From Maniola hyperantus (taxonomy: Eukaryota; Arthropoda; Insecta; Lepidoptera; Nymphalidae), in contig NC_048545.1 in NCBI RefSeq assembly GCF_902806685.2, positions 5,753,852 through 5,817,851 on the forward strand: a DNA stretch of 64,000 nucleotides. Direction: 5' to 3'. The notes below the pieces were generated by a model that was not told the origin of the DNA, ran no database searches, and saw only the letters and a program-made list of their open reading frames with translations. Numbering within the stretch: the stretch's first letter is position 1; each line of letters begins with the position of its first letter. The position numbers and the translations under genes are program-made. Below are positions 12,101 through 22,277 of this stretch, piece by piece.

Positions 12101-12566
12101 GTCGCGCAAAGAGGGTTCCGTAGGTACCTACTACAGTCGTATTTTTTCCTCATTTTGCACTATAATTCAAAAACTATGATGCATAAAAATAAATAAAAAT
12201 CTGTTTTAAAATGCACAAGTAAAGCCCTTTCATATGATACCCCACTTGATATAGTTATCTTACTCCGAAAATTGAATAAACTAAATATTATTCTTATTTT
12301 TATAATTATTCTTATAATTATTGTTCATGACCAGAATTTAATTTTTTTTATGTGATGTATATAACCCTAAATTCGCGGTTTTCTGATTTTTCGCCGAATG
12401 TCTGCTATAAGACCTAGGTACTTACCTACTTTCCTGCCAAATTTCATTATTCTAGGTCAACGGGAAGTATCCTATAGGTTTCTTGACAGACCGACAGACA
12501 GACAGACAACAAAGTGATCCTATAAGGGTTCTGTTTTTCCTTTTGAGGTACGGAACCCCAAAAATC
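12101..12566 (-). mobile_element. MINE-2-like MITE, minus orientation
   Basis: Read on the minus strand it starts TTTTTGGGGTTCCGTACCTC, then AACAGAACCCTTATAGGATC, (GTCT)n with GTCGGTCTGTCAAGAAACC, CCTAGAATAATGAAATTTGG, and ends near GGAACCCTCTTTGCGCG. The final GACTCGCACTTGGCCGG block seen in full copies is missing. Antisense frames over this element are repeat artefacts. Confidence 0.8.
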
Positions 12567-12820
12567 ATACATTTTAACGCGGAGCGGGGGCCGCACAGAT
12601 AAAAAACATTGCAGTGAAGCGGAGCGAGGAAGCGAAGCGGGGAAGCGGAGAATGTATCTGGAAAGTAATTCGGTTTCTTCTGACTCCAACTCTTCTTCCT
12701 CGAGCAATGTGAGGTAATAGGTAATATCAACTTTATTTCGATAACATGTCTGCTGCTACTTACTAATATTTCGCGTAGGTACCTACTTACCTACTTAGAA
12801 CTAAACCAATTAAGTACTCA
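12567..12820. repeat. purine-rich GCGGAGCG/GAAGCGGAG cluster
   Basis: At 12579-12654 there are tandem-like variants of GAAGCGGAGCGAGGAAGCG. The complementary words (CGCTCCGCTCCGCTACC) recur at 13122-13158 beyond the SINE, giving a loose inverted arrangement. The rest (12660-12820) is unique with GGTACCTACTTACC words. Function unknown. Confidence 0.4.
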
Positions 12821-13029
12821 CACTTAAGTACGTACAATCAGAGCCTCAATAGCTCAACCGGTAAAGGAATGGACTGAAAACTGAAAGGTCGATGGTTCAA
12901 ACCCCGCCCGTTGCACTATTGTCGTACCTACTCCTAGCACAAGCGTGACGCTTAGTTGGAGAGGAAAGAGGAATATTAGTCATTTAACATGGCTAATATT
13001 CTTTATTAAAAAAAAAAAAAAAAAAAAAA
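12820..13029 (+). mobile_element. tRNA-derived SINE (type 2) with poly(A) tail
   Basis: The head carries an A-box-like TAGCTCAACCGGTAAAGG and a B box GGTTCAAACCCC, as expected for an internal RNA polymerase III promoter taken from a tRNA. The body has CCGTTGCACTATTGTCG and CACAAGCGTGACGCTTAG and ends CTAATATTCTTTATT followed by about 24 A. The insertion is flanked by the perfect 12-bp duplication AATTAAGTACTC (12808-12819 and 13030-13041). Related copies are at 22999-23133 and, in reverse, 44655-44750. Confidence 0.85.
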
Positions 13030-13041
13030 AATTAAGTACTC

Positions 13042-13170
13042 GCCGCCAGTAGCTCAAATGACTCGTCACGTGCTCGCAACCTAGCTCCACGTAGGTAGGT
13101 ATGGGTAAACACAGTCCACAACTCCGCTCCGCATCACTTTTTCGCTCCGCTCCGCTACCTAGCTCCGCAC
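13042..13170. repeat. CCGCTCCGC-rich segment
   Basis: Runs of CTCCGCTCCGCATC and CGCTCCGCTCCGCTACC occur at 13110-13160. They mirror the purine-rich cluster at 12579-12654 on the other side of the SINE. No coding sense was established. Confidence 0.35.
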
Positions 13171-13290
13171 CAGTGGACAGGCAGCCTAAGGGAAAGAATC
13201 CGCATCGAAGAAATTCGTTGAACTGGACCGATAACCTTGAAAAGGTGGCGGGAAATAGGTGGATGGATGAATCTAACCCTTTTTGTTAGA
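13171..13290 (+). pseudogene. RTE-like LINE C-terminal remnant
   Basis: The frame contains RRNSLNWTDNLEKVAGNRWM, which parallels the conserved end of lepidopteran RTE-type endonuclease/reverse transcriptases (GRP..RW.DD..KVAG..WM). The upstream reverse-transcriptase domain is absent and the frame stops soon after. This is a short 5'-truncated, decayed copy. Confidence 0.5.
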
Positions 13291-13560
13291 TATTTATTTA
13301 TTTTGATTCAGCAGGAACTCAATTCTTCATTCCAACTATGATATTAATTTTTTTTTAAACTTAGATTCTTCTAAAATTCTTTAAATTGGAATTTCTTCAT
13401 TCAACTTCTTTCTTCCCTCAGCCTCGCTTCAACTCGGTCAACTGGCCTGTAAATTATACCTACCTACTTACCTACTAATCTATTTCGATGACTCGTAACA
13501 TCCATAAAATATTTACCTGTAAAACAAAAGAAAATTACATTAAAAATTCAGTTTTTAATT
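13291..13560. other. unique sequence
   Basis: AT-rich with a few CTACCTACTTACC words; no gene or transposon recognised. Confidence 0.4.
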
Positions 13561-13900
13561 CCTACAAAGCGCAAGCTCCGTCCAATTCGTCATTATAAAT
13601 ACGCTCTACCTGACTCCGGCTACGGCCTCTACATAGCCTGGCATATAATACGCATACTCAGTGAACGCCTCTGACGAAACCGGTTCGGAACGCCACCGGC
13701 ATACGAATGTACTATCCCTCGAACATATCTTCCGTCTTTCATCAACGCTTTAACATCACATAAATCTAACTCGCTCGCTCGCCTGTAGCAACTTCACGGT
13801 GCTCCGAATGTCTTCCAATGACAGCGCGGCAAACCATCGCCATATTGAATAATGCGATCGACCCGCCACCTGTCTGAACTAATGCAAAGGACGCGTCACG
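13561..13900. other. repeat-free, less AT-rich segment upstream of a possible first exon
   Basis: This segment is clearly richer in G+C than its neighbours, lacks the dispersed GGTACCTACC words and matches no repeat in the window. It lies directly 5' of the short signal-peptide-like frame at 13901. A promoter or 5' leader is one reading, a conserved non-coding element another. No TATA box or initiator could be assigned with any confidence. Confidence 0.25.
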
Positions 13901-14035
13901 ATGCTTTCCGTATTGTTTTTGTTAGTTTTTCCTAATTTACAATGTTTTCATGGTTATTTCTGTGTGAATTCAGTGCGTGACTATGTGTTTATGTTTATTT
14001 TGAAGGCAAGTATTACGTCAAAGCGGAATCTGTGA
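13901..14035 (+). other. candidate first exon: short signal-peptide-like ORF, unproven
   Basis: A 44-codon frame starts with ATG at 13901 (A at -3, a favourable context) and encodes MLSVLFLLVFPNLQCF. That is a hydrophobic stretch of signal-peptide type ending near a small or Cys residue. A possible splice donor, GTGCGT, follows TCA near 13973, which would make a first exon of about 72 coding bases. Nothing downstream in the window is recognised as its second exon. Hydrophobic runs arise easily in AT-rich DNA, so this could be chance. I do not recognise the protein. Confidence 0.15.
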
Positions 14036-15570
14036 CGTTGTGAGTAAATTTAGGTTGAACTTGGAACAAAGCTACTTAGCGGCTATGTTCAGACTATGTT
14101 TTGTTTATATTTTGAAACATTTTGTTTATTAATTTAAAGATTTTGCATAATCCTGACAGTTAACCTTCTCCTAGAATCGTTTTTATTTTTCTAATAAGAT
14201 TTAACATTTGTTTAGAATGCAGAAGCCAGAGTTATCTATCCAAATAAAATCCCTCAACTTAGCATAGTAAAATAAATAAAATATAGGTAAGTAGTAATTA
14301 AAATTAAAATTTTCTGTTTCTTCTTTCTATTAGATCTATTCTATCTAGATTCTACTTATACTTTCTATTAGATCAATTGGAGTAGATATACGAAAACGGA
14401 GAATTGATCATACAAAATCATCTATCAAATCAGTTTTTATACAGTAACCTGTACCTAAATTTAAATAGAATGTATTTAACACGACTATAAAGTGTTCTTT
14501 AATAATTTTTGAATTGTAAATATATATTTTCGCCAATTTAAATTGTGATAATCGAAGCCGACGGATTGTCTTTAGGACGCGCCGTCGGGCGTTCGGTACT
14601 TAGAGCGCATGCGCGATTGCATAAGCCCAATTAATTAATAACAATTTATTTCTTCTATTACTTATCTACTAAGTATGTATAGGAAATTACTGAATATCTT
14701 TGCGAAATTCTTAATAATGATAGATCTACCTATTCTACATTTTTCAAAATATCTATAATCTATTCAGTAGAGTTCTATATTTTTCGGTGGTTATTTAAGT
14801 AGTCATACATACACGTGCACCTATTTATAAAATTATTATTATAACCACTTACTCAATTGGTAATCTTCCAACCCACTAATACCTATGGCATAGTGATTAT
14901 ACTTACTTATCTATTATGTAAATAGTAGGTATTATAATAAATACCTACTTATTTAATTAAATTAACATGTTTCTACATAAGGCACAGAATGTCTGTTTGG
15001 TAGGTACTTAGGTACATAATTTATGATTATTTTATTCATTTAGAAAATATACATTGAATTTTATTTTATTTACCGATTCGATATTTCGTAATAATTATTG
15101 AAATAAAAAATTTAAAAAGCTTTGAGTTAGTTAATTTTATTAGGTAAATATCTACTTAGAGCATCTTCAAGATTTTTTCATTTGTTTACCGAAATAAATG
15201 AAAAAATATTTAACGAAGGATACAAAATTTTTCTTCAACAGTTTATCTGAGGCCGTTGAATATTCTTAGTAGCTTTGAAGTTAAAGATGGAGATATAAAA
15301 CTTGGAGTGCAATAGTGCGATATTGTGAAAGTTGGACGTTGCGCTGAATCGTTCTGAATCCTAAATAGTACCTACCTTAGGCAACGTTGGGAGATAAACA
15401 GTTTTAAAGAAAATATCTACTTATTTACTACTTACAGATGCAGTTTTTTTTATATCTATCTAGGTTCCTAGTCCTATTAAAGTAAAAAAATAATAAAAAC
15501 CTTAGAACTTATAACTTTTTTCTAAAATCTTATTTTTTTTAAAGATATTATCTATTAAAGATATAATCTA
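14036..15570. other. unique AT-rich sequence
   Basis: No gene or transposon recognised. One less AT-rich patch (about 14560-14625, CGACGGATTGTC...GCGCATGCGC) stands out but has no known identity. Confidence 0.4.
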
Positions 15571-15851
15571 TTAGGATCACATCGTTGTGTGTCTGTCTGC
15601 CTGTCTGACCGTCTGTCCGTCTTAATGTGTTTCAATTTTCAAAGTAAGATACCTAGGTACCTACCTACCAAGTGAGTTATCATATGAAAGGTCTTTACTT
15701 GTAGATACGTTCTAAAACAGATTTTTATTTACTTTTATGCATAACAAAATCGTTATTGTAGTCGTTGATTTATCGTGCAAAATGTCGAAAAAAATACTTG
15801 AGTACGGAACCCTCGGTGCGCGAGTCTGACTCGCACTTGGCCGGTTTTTTT
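15571..15851 (+). mobile_element. MINE-2-like MITE, internally deleted
   Basis: It starts at the GGATCAC.TCGTTGT block and degraded GTCTGTCTGCCTGTCTG, and lacks the AGGGTTCCGTA head and the CCTAGAATCATGAAATTTGG core. The right half is intact: AGTTATCATATGAAAGGTC, TTCTAAAACAGATTTTTATT, ATCGTGCAAAATGTCGAAAA, and the terminal GAACCCTCGGTGCGCGAG...CTTGGCCGG with a T run. Confidence 0.75.
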
Positions 15852-17053
15852 GAATTTAGTTTTACTATAAATAAGTATATTACCTATTATTGAAACTTAA
15901 TTAATTAAATAGTTATCTAACCATAAACTGAAAAAGCATGATCTAATTTTATAAGACATTTTATTATGTATCTCTCCAAAATGTTAATTAATTTAAAGCC
16001 AGTTATTTCACATTGGATTCTTGCTCGTTTAAATATGCTTGGCGCGATAGACCTCTCCAAGAATATAATATACCCGTATATTCTCTATTTACTTACAGTG
16101 CAAAGCTTGCATTACAGAGATAAAGCACGCTGCCAAGTCTTCCCGGGCAAAAGAAGCGAAACGAAAGGCGAGATTTAGTGGGGAAATTTTGGAAGTCAGC
16201 CGGGCTCCATTTGTGGTGGTGCATTAATCACAGGATGGGAAAATATATCCTACTTCCTATGACTTTTCTTAGTGGACGTCATATTTTGCAACTACAAATT
16301 CAACTTGACATATCATTTTTTATAAACTTGGCAAACAAAAATTTGAGCATTGTTGAGATTTATGAAATAGGGTAAACCATCCAGTAGTCAGCCTCTTAGC
16401 GAAAATTATAACTTTGTTTTACCTTAGTATAAATGTTAATTATTGTGAATATAATCATATATAAGTAGGTAATTAAGTTATCGAAAGAGTATTCATAAAA
16501 TTACAAAACTGTACCTAATTCAATTTTACCTATCATTTCTTTATTTTTGAAGACAAAAATATATTTTTACTCATTTTATTAAGTTCTAGACAATGACACT
16601 AGATACATGCCAGGATGAGAAAAAATCCGATGTTTTTGTACGAGACTTCCCTAAAAAACTACTGAATTGAATGTTTTTTAATATCGATACGGTTAAAATT
16701 CTACACCAATTAATATCAAAATTTCAGGTCTGTAACTTATTTCGCATACCTACTTACCTACTAGCTAGAGATTTGTGATGTAACGGACCTTAAAAAATAA
16801 CATAATATGGTCGGTAGGTACCTACTATCAATTCCTAGGTGTGTAACGATTCCATAAAAATTATGTAAAGACTTTTTTAATGTTCTCATTAAATTAATTA
16901 AATCACGACAAATATGATATAAATAATTGCAAATTAAAATATCATCTTAACCACTGTAACGAGTTATATTAATTAAGTCAACAAAATTACTGGCTGGAGA
17001 TGGACTTTCTACCGACTGGTTTACCTAACCTACCTAAATTTAATACAAATCCT
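15852..17053. other. unique AT-rich sequence
   Basis: No gene or transposon recognised. Two adjoining short frames (15966-16178 and 16178-16375) show no conserved motif or codon structure and are taken as chance. Confidence 0.4.
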
Positions 17054-17182
17054 ATGCCTATGTCACTCTCCATGTCTTAAACTATAGGTAGGTACCCATT
17101 CAAAAAATCACGTCAATCTGTTGCTCTGTTGCGACGTGATTGAAGTACAAACCAACAAACATACACACTTTCGCATCTATAG
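17054..17182 (-). mobile_element. Helitron fragment, GCGAAAGTG family
   Basis: On the minus strand it carries TAGATGCGAAAGTGTGTATG, TTTGTTGGTTTGTAC, CAATCACGTCGCAACAGAGC, GACGTGATTTTTTGAATGGG and GGAGAGTGACATAGGCA. It is the 5' part of the element. The CTAG end with its hairpin is missing. Confidence 0.65.
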
Positions 17183-17789
17183 TAGGTAAGGGTAGTAATT
17201 TCTAATAGGTAGGTACCTATATTACATAGATTACTGATAATATACGTATCTAACTATATCTACCTAAATTACTAGTAGAAAAAACATCGAAACACATAGT
17301 TAAAATAAGTTTTGACGCAAATAAAGACGAAGAAACCTGCCCTGCCAATGTAAAATGAGAAAAAATGTAATAAAATTAGCTAAGCATGAGCATTTTAAAT
17401 TTTAACGAGACGGACCTAAGCCTACTTAAACAAATTTACAACGATCGTTACTCCTGAAGGTGACCCAAATTACCATGAAAAAAGTTTAACAGCCCTTTAT
17501 TTCAGAACAAACAGAGGCTGTTGGTGGGAATCCCGTGTAATCCGGCTCACTTATCACGCGTGCAAAATGCAAATTCGAGCGGGCCCGGCTGTACGCAGAA
17601 TTAACGAAAACGCAAACCGTACTTACCCGGGCAGGTATCGTGCGTCAGGAAAATTGTCAAACTTCGCGTAGCATTACCGAAGGATAAACACGATAATTTC
17701 GCTTGCCCCAGCAATTTGGCAGTAGGTAAGGTACATTTGATACCTTCTTACCATCTTCCTACCTATTTACTACCTTACATCCACGTTGG
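17183..17789. other. unique sequence
   Basis: No gene or known transposon. A less AT-rich patch at about 17500-17700 contains no recognised motif. Confidence 0.35.
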
Positions 17790-18067
17790 TATAGTGCATT
17801 CAATATTAACTGGCGTGTTTCCAATTGAGACCGTCATTAGCAATGACAATAGGATTAAGTGGCGGGTGAACTTAAAAGTATCAACACTGGTTGGTTTGCA
17901 ACAAAATATGTATATAAGGTTGAACCGGCTCCAATAAAAATGAATGAGCTCTATGAGTGTTTGGTTCATTACCCCTATTGTTTACGTGGCAAGTCGAATG
18001 TAATCCTATAGTTTTGCTAATAACGGTCTCAAGTGGAAACACGCAAGTTAATATTGAATGCACTATA
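17790..18067. mobile_element. 278-bp MITE with about 67-bp terminal inverted repeats
   Basis: The left arm (17790-17857) and right arm (18001-18067) are inverted copies, about 90% identical by eye, beginning TATAGTGCATTCAATATTAA. The outermost dinucleotides are TA, so a TA target duplication of the Tc1/mariner type is possible but cannot be separated from the arm. The roughly 140-bp centre is unique and no transposase is encoded. The two opposite-strand frames here give similar peptides only because the element is palindromic. Confidence 0.8.
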
Positions 18068-18624
18068 ACTATTTTTCGTAACCATCACGAAATAAGATTG
18101 ATACTTAGTCTTTTCGTAACTTGTTATAAAAGCAAGAATATTTGAATCCTGGTTTGTAATTGTACCTATCGTAACCGGCTACGAAATAAGATTTTTTTAT
18201 CGATTATTATTAGATCTGTTCTTTATGCCAGGCACAGATTTAGCTACATTTTTTCGAAACGATTTTTCTCTGTCTACGTATTTTTCAACAGCAATACTCG
18301 AGACTGTATAGACAGATTACTTTGCTTGTTGTTTTATTGAAATTACAAATCTTCTCACTGTAATCTAAGTTTATTTAAAAATTGAAAGCTAGCGTTTATC
18401 CATTCTATCTTCATAACACATTACCTAGTTCAATAATACTTTACTTAACAAAAAATGTTGCAAATTTCAGCTTAAATAACTACCTAGTTATTTTGATATC
18501 GTAGTTTCTATTACTGACATCATTTTAAAACCCATCGTTGACTATTTTATTATGAGTCGTCATTTTATATTTTTTATTCTACACTTTTTTTTAATTAGTT
18601 ATTAAAAAAAATTAGAACCAAGTT
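18068..18624. other. unique AT-rich sequence
   Basis: No gene or transposon recognised. Confidence 0.4.
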
Positions 18625-19061
18625 TAAAAAAACCGGCCAAGTGCGAGTCAGGCTCGCGCAACGAGTGTTCCGTACTACAGTTGTATTTTTCGACATTTTG
18701 CACGATAATTCAAAAACTATGATGCATAAAAATAAATAAAAATCTGTTTTGAAATGTACAGGTGAAGATCTTTCATATGATACCCCACTTCGATAGTTGA
18801 AAATACTAATTATTAGTTCATGACCACAATTTAATTTTTTTTGTGTGATGTAACTACAAATTCACGGTTTTCAGATTTTTCCCCAACTGTCAGCTATAAG
18901 ACCTACCTACCCGCCAAATTTCATGATTCTAGGTCAACGGGAAGTAGGCACCCTGTAGGTTTCTTGACCGACCGACAGACAAACAGACAGACAGACAACA
19001 AAGTGATCCTATAAAGTATAAGGGTTCCGTTTTTCCTTTTGAGGTACGGAACCCTAAAAAA
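18625..19061 (-). mobile_element. MINE-2-like MITE, full length
   Basis: Both ends are present: AAAAAAACCGGCCAAGTGCG on the left and GGTACGGAACCCTAAAAAA on the right (the element's head in reverse). The interior contains the ATGATGCATAAAAATAAAT block, CATGATTCTAGGTCAACGGG and the (GACA)n tract. With the plus-oriented copy at 19472-19957 it makes a large inverted repeat. Confidence 0.9.
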
Positions 19062-19471
19062 TAAAGAATCAGAATTTCGTACCTATTTAGCGTTCCTCAG
19101 GTGTAAAAAGGCATTCGTGATAGCACATAAGCTGGCGTGTGTAAATGCAGTTAGCACTTGCGCGCTTTTCAATACTACTTCACATTATTGATTAAGTTTC
19201 TGAGAAAAACTTGGCACGCCTTTACGAGCTCACATGTGAGTCGTGTGATGCGTATTATGGGATAATTAAGGTGAATGTTGCTCAACTTTTTCTTTAAGTT
19301 TTCCTAGATTTATTTACTTATAAGGTACCTTATCAGTAATTACCATCTGATGATAGCGACCTGGTTTCTTGAAGATCACACTATGATCGGTAAATAAGTC
19401 ACCACTCATATAAATTGTACTCGTGTTTGAATATATTAAGTAGGTGTAATAGGTACATTGAATAACAAGTA
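19062..19471. other. unique spacer between inverted MITEs
   Basis: About 410 bp with no recognised repeat or gene, forming the loop of the inverted pair. Confidence 0.5.
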
Positions 19472-19548
19472 TTTTTAGGGTTCCGTACCTCAAAAGGAAA
19501 AACGGAACCCTTATAGGATCACTTTGTTGTCTGTCTGTCTGTCTGTCC

Positions 19549-19603
<55 letters not shown>

Positions 19604-19957
19604 AAGAAACCTACAGGGTACTTCTCGTTGACCTAGAATCATGAAATTTGGCAGGTAGGTAGATCTTATAGCTGACATTTTGGAGAAAAATCTGAAAACC
19701 GTGAATTTAGGGTTAGATCACACAAAAAAAATTAAATTGTGGTCATGAACTAATAATTAGTATTTTCAACTTTCGAAGTGAGTGACTATATCAAGTGGGG
19801 TATCATATGAAAGGTCTTCACCTGCACATTCTAAAACAGATTTTTATTTAGTTTTATGCATCATAGTTTTTGAATTATCGCGCAAAATGTCGAAAAAATA
19901 CGACTGTAGTACGGAACCCTCATTGCGCGAGCCTGACTCGCACTTGGCTGGTTTTTT
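19472..19957 (+). mobile_element. MINE-2-like MITE, full length, long (GTCT)n
   Basis: It has the complete structure: TTTTTAGGGTTCCGTACCTC and its mirror ACGGAACCCTTATAGG, a long run of GTCT units with one GTCC and one GTTT variant (about 19528-19604), CCTAGAATCATGAAATTTGG, CAAGTGGGGTATCATATG, CATCATAGTTTTTGAATTAT, and the end GCGCGAGCCTGACTCGCACT..GGTTTTTT. This is a good reference copy for the family in this window. Confidence 0.92.
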
Positions 19958-20118
19958 ACCATTATGTAGGATATATGCAATAGGAATGTTTTTTATTGCA
20001 ATGGCTTGCGCTTGACGACAATCATACATGCAATGATAAGGCCTAAGAAAGGAGTGCGCTTGCTTAGAAGATAGGTATTCAGTCTTGCCTTGAAAGTAGG
20101 TATATGTTTGGAGTGTCA

Positions 20119-20335
20119 GATTCTAATCCTTACCCATTTTATAAATGCGAAAGTGTGTTTGTTTGTTGGTTTGTTGGTTTATCCTTCAATCACGCCTCAA
20201 CGGAGCAACAGATCGACGTGATTTTTTGCATGGGTATAGTTAAAGACCTGGAGAGTAGGTATAGGCTTCTTTTTATCCCGGGAAATCAAAGAGTTCCCAC
20301 GGGATTTATAACAACCTAAAGCCGCGGGCAGTTAG
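20119..20335 (+). mobile_element. miniature Helitron, GCGAAAGTG family
   Basis: Motifs in order: ATAAATGCGAAAGTGTG, TTTGTTGGTTTGTTGG, TCAATCACGCCTCAACGG, GACGTGATTTTTTGCATGGG, TTTTATCCCGGGAAATCAAA, TTCCCACGGGATTTATAAC, CCGCGGGCAGTTAG. The terminal hairpin region is shortened (CCGCGGGC instead of CGCGGACGAAGTCGCGGGC) and the last four bases read TTAG rather than CTAG. Confidence 0.75.
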
Positions 20336-20846
20336 TAAGGTATAAATTGGTATCTTCATTACAAAGTCCTTTACTTGTACCTACCTAACAATCTAGCTCT
20401 CTTTTATTTATGATGGACGACTAAACCATACTGGAGTTTCCAAAGTTTGTCAGGCCTTAAGGAGCCCTATTAAAACATAATTAAGTCGTACTTAAAACTC
20501 GGGTTGAAATATTAATATTATCCACAAGTCCGCGGGATAATCTTCGGCCATTCCACCGAGCCTGGCCTGCCGAATGGCGACGCTTAACGCCTGTTTGTTA
20601 GCTCTAATACGCTTTTAACACCTGCGTTTCAAATTATGTAACGTGTGAATGAGATAATGTAGATTTCGCACAGAGTGCTGAGTAAATTGCTAGGCTTCAT
20701 ACAAATAGCGTTATGCGTAAGCACTGAAAATAAATGTAATTGGACGTCTAATTGATACTCAAAATTTATAGATTCACAACATTTTTATATCGGATAATAA
20801 AGCAGCGATAACAAATCATAGTAAAAAATAAATTAACATGGATAGT
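20336..20846. other. unique sequence
   Basis: A less AT-rich patch near 20520-20630 has no match in the window. Nothing else is recognised. Confidence 0.35.
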
Positions 20847-21138
20847 GGCACCGATTCCGTTGTCTTTCTCTAAACTAAATTTAGAGTATCTGTATCCTTT
20901 TCTTTTTAACAATGCTAAAAAGGGACAGAACATGAACTTTACATTTAAAGACTCTAAATTTTAGTGCAAGCTACAAACTTAAACAGTAGGTTCGCGACTG
21001 TGCGCTAAAATCACGGGTTTTACCATCTAAAAATTAAATTTAAAACTGTCAAACTGCGTCTGTCCTTTTCATATTACATTAGTAAGAAAAGGATGCGAAT
21101 ACTTACTCTAAAATTAGGTTGTGCTTAGAATCAGTACC
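20847..21138. mobile_element. 292-bp MITE with long diverged inverted repeats
   Basis: The left end GGCACCGATTC...TTTAGAGTA....ATCCTTTTCT and the right end (reverse complement GGTACTGATTC...TTTAGAGTA....ATCCTTTTCT) match over about 85 bp at roughly 75% identity, followed by AAAAAGGGACAG in the left arm and AAAAGGACAG in the right. No coding capacity. The target duplication is not clear. Confidence 0.7.
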
Positions 21139-21242
21139 AATATTGTAATTATTACTGACCCTCATTAAGTATTTGGTAAGATAAGTACCTATGTAGGTAG
21201 AATAATATGATCTTAGAAACTGATGCCAGTATAATCTAAGTT

Positions 21243-21440
21243 TTACACGACTGCCCAAAAAAGAAGTGTAATATTTCAATAGTTCATGTATGTAGGTATG
21301 TATGTGAGTTTCTTTATTCCAAAAAAAAATTCCAAATGCCTAAACAGATTTGGATTCAGATACTTATGGGGTATCGTTAGAATCCTTACATCATCCCGAG
21401 TAGGTATATGGCTATAATTTATGGCAGGGCAGTTGTTTTT
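21243..21440 (+). mobile_element. unclassified dispersed transposon copy, plus orientation
   Basis: Phrases shared with the reverse copy at 43466-43640 are: CGACTGCCCAAAAAAGAAGTG, TGTATGTGAGTTTCTTTATTCC, TTTGGATTCAGATACTTATGGG, and AGAATCCTTACATCATCCCG. I know this pattern as a common lepidopteran interspersed repeat but cannot name its class. Confidence 0.55.
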
Positions 21441-21840
21441 TTTTTAATTACCTACCTACTGTGTATTATTATTGAATGGAAAAATTATTTGAAATAAATA
21501 TTGATAAAAAGAAAATAAATGTAATAAAATATTAAAATGAAACAAGTGGGGTGATAATAATATATTGCAGTGACAAGTAATAAATATTTCTTTATCAGAA
21601 ATGTAATATTTAATGTTTTATGACAAGTGTTGTTAGACAATATTGTAACTTATCTGCTTGTGTTTGAGTAATTAATGAGTAATGAGATAATTGCATTATC
21701 TGTTTTGCTTTTAATTAGATCGCTGCATACCAAGTTGTCAACGCGGTAATAATTTTCTCTAACATCATAATAAAAGACAAAACACTGAGAATGCAATTGT
21801 TTGTAGGATAAGATAACATCATGTTCAAGATTTGATGACA
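21441..21840. other. AT-rich unique sequence
   Basis: No gene or repeat recognised. Confidence 0.35.
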
Positions 21841-22011
21841 GGTACAATAAGCGGCCGAAAGTAATGCACATCGGCCTTTAAAATAACATTTCGGCTTTGT
21901 AGAGCGTTGTATGACGTTTTGTCGGTCTCAACGACAGAGACAATGCTCTACAAATCTGCTATCTCCTTCAAAAGGGCGATGTACATTAAGTACTTTCTGC
22001 CGTACTGTACC
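21841..22011. mobile_element. 171-bp palindromic MITE
   Basis: The terminal arms (left GGTACAATAAGCGGCCGAAAG..; right, in reverse, GGTACAGTACGGCAGAAAG..) enclose an inner inverted repeat TTTGTAGAGCGTTGT (21896-21910) / ACAATGCTCTACAAA (21940-21954). A second copy with the same core, interrupted by a LINE fragment, is at 25570-26076. Non-coding. Confidence 0.8.
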
Positions 22012-22120
22012 TAAGGTTTTAAACTACGAGTACTTATCAAGTATTTTGTAAAGCCTACTTTGAAGTATGAATTTTGTATCAAACAAGTTATGAATGTTTA
22101 CTCCTATATTATGCCTTCTT
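22012..22120. other. unique sequence
   Basis: Nothing recognised. Confidence 0.3.
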
Positions 22121-22277
22121 TACCTACTTGCGACTGCCCGCGGCTTTGCTCCCTTAGAATTTTTTAAAAAATCTGGCATTAATCGTTGTCTACGTTATAA
22201 AGGGATCTTCTGTGCGAATATTCAGGTATCTCAGTCCAAGAGTTTGGACTGGGCGTTTATTGGTCAGGACGTTTTTT
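22121..22277. repeat. possible repeat with CTTTGTCC-like GC core
   Basis: The segment begins CGACTGCCCGCGGCTTTGC and continues with TACGTTATAAAGGGATCTTC and GTCCAAGAGTTTGGACTGGG (itself a hairpin, GTCCAA/TTGGAC). The opening resembles reversed Helitron ends, and I believe the rest is a common lepidopteran interspersed phrase, but no second copy lies in the window. Confidence 0.35.

Noticed and set aside
12447..12730. Two overlapping minus frames of 86 and 92 codons
   Set aside because: They run through a MINE-2-like element and the adjacent GCGGAGCG cluster; no protein family is recognised.
12841..12912. Possible tRNA gene
   Set aside because: A and B boxes are present but the stems do not fold as a full tRNA and a SINE body with poly(A) follows.
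17716..18063. Opposite-strand frames giving similar peptides (HSILTGVFPIETVIS and HSILTCVFPLETVIS)
   Set aside because: The similarity follows from the inverted repeats of the MITE at 17790-18067, not from coding.
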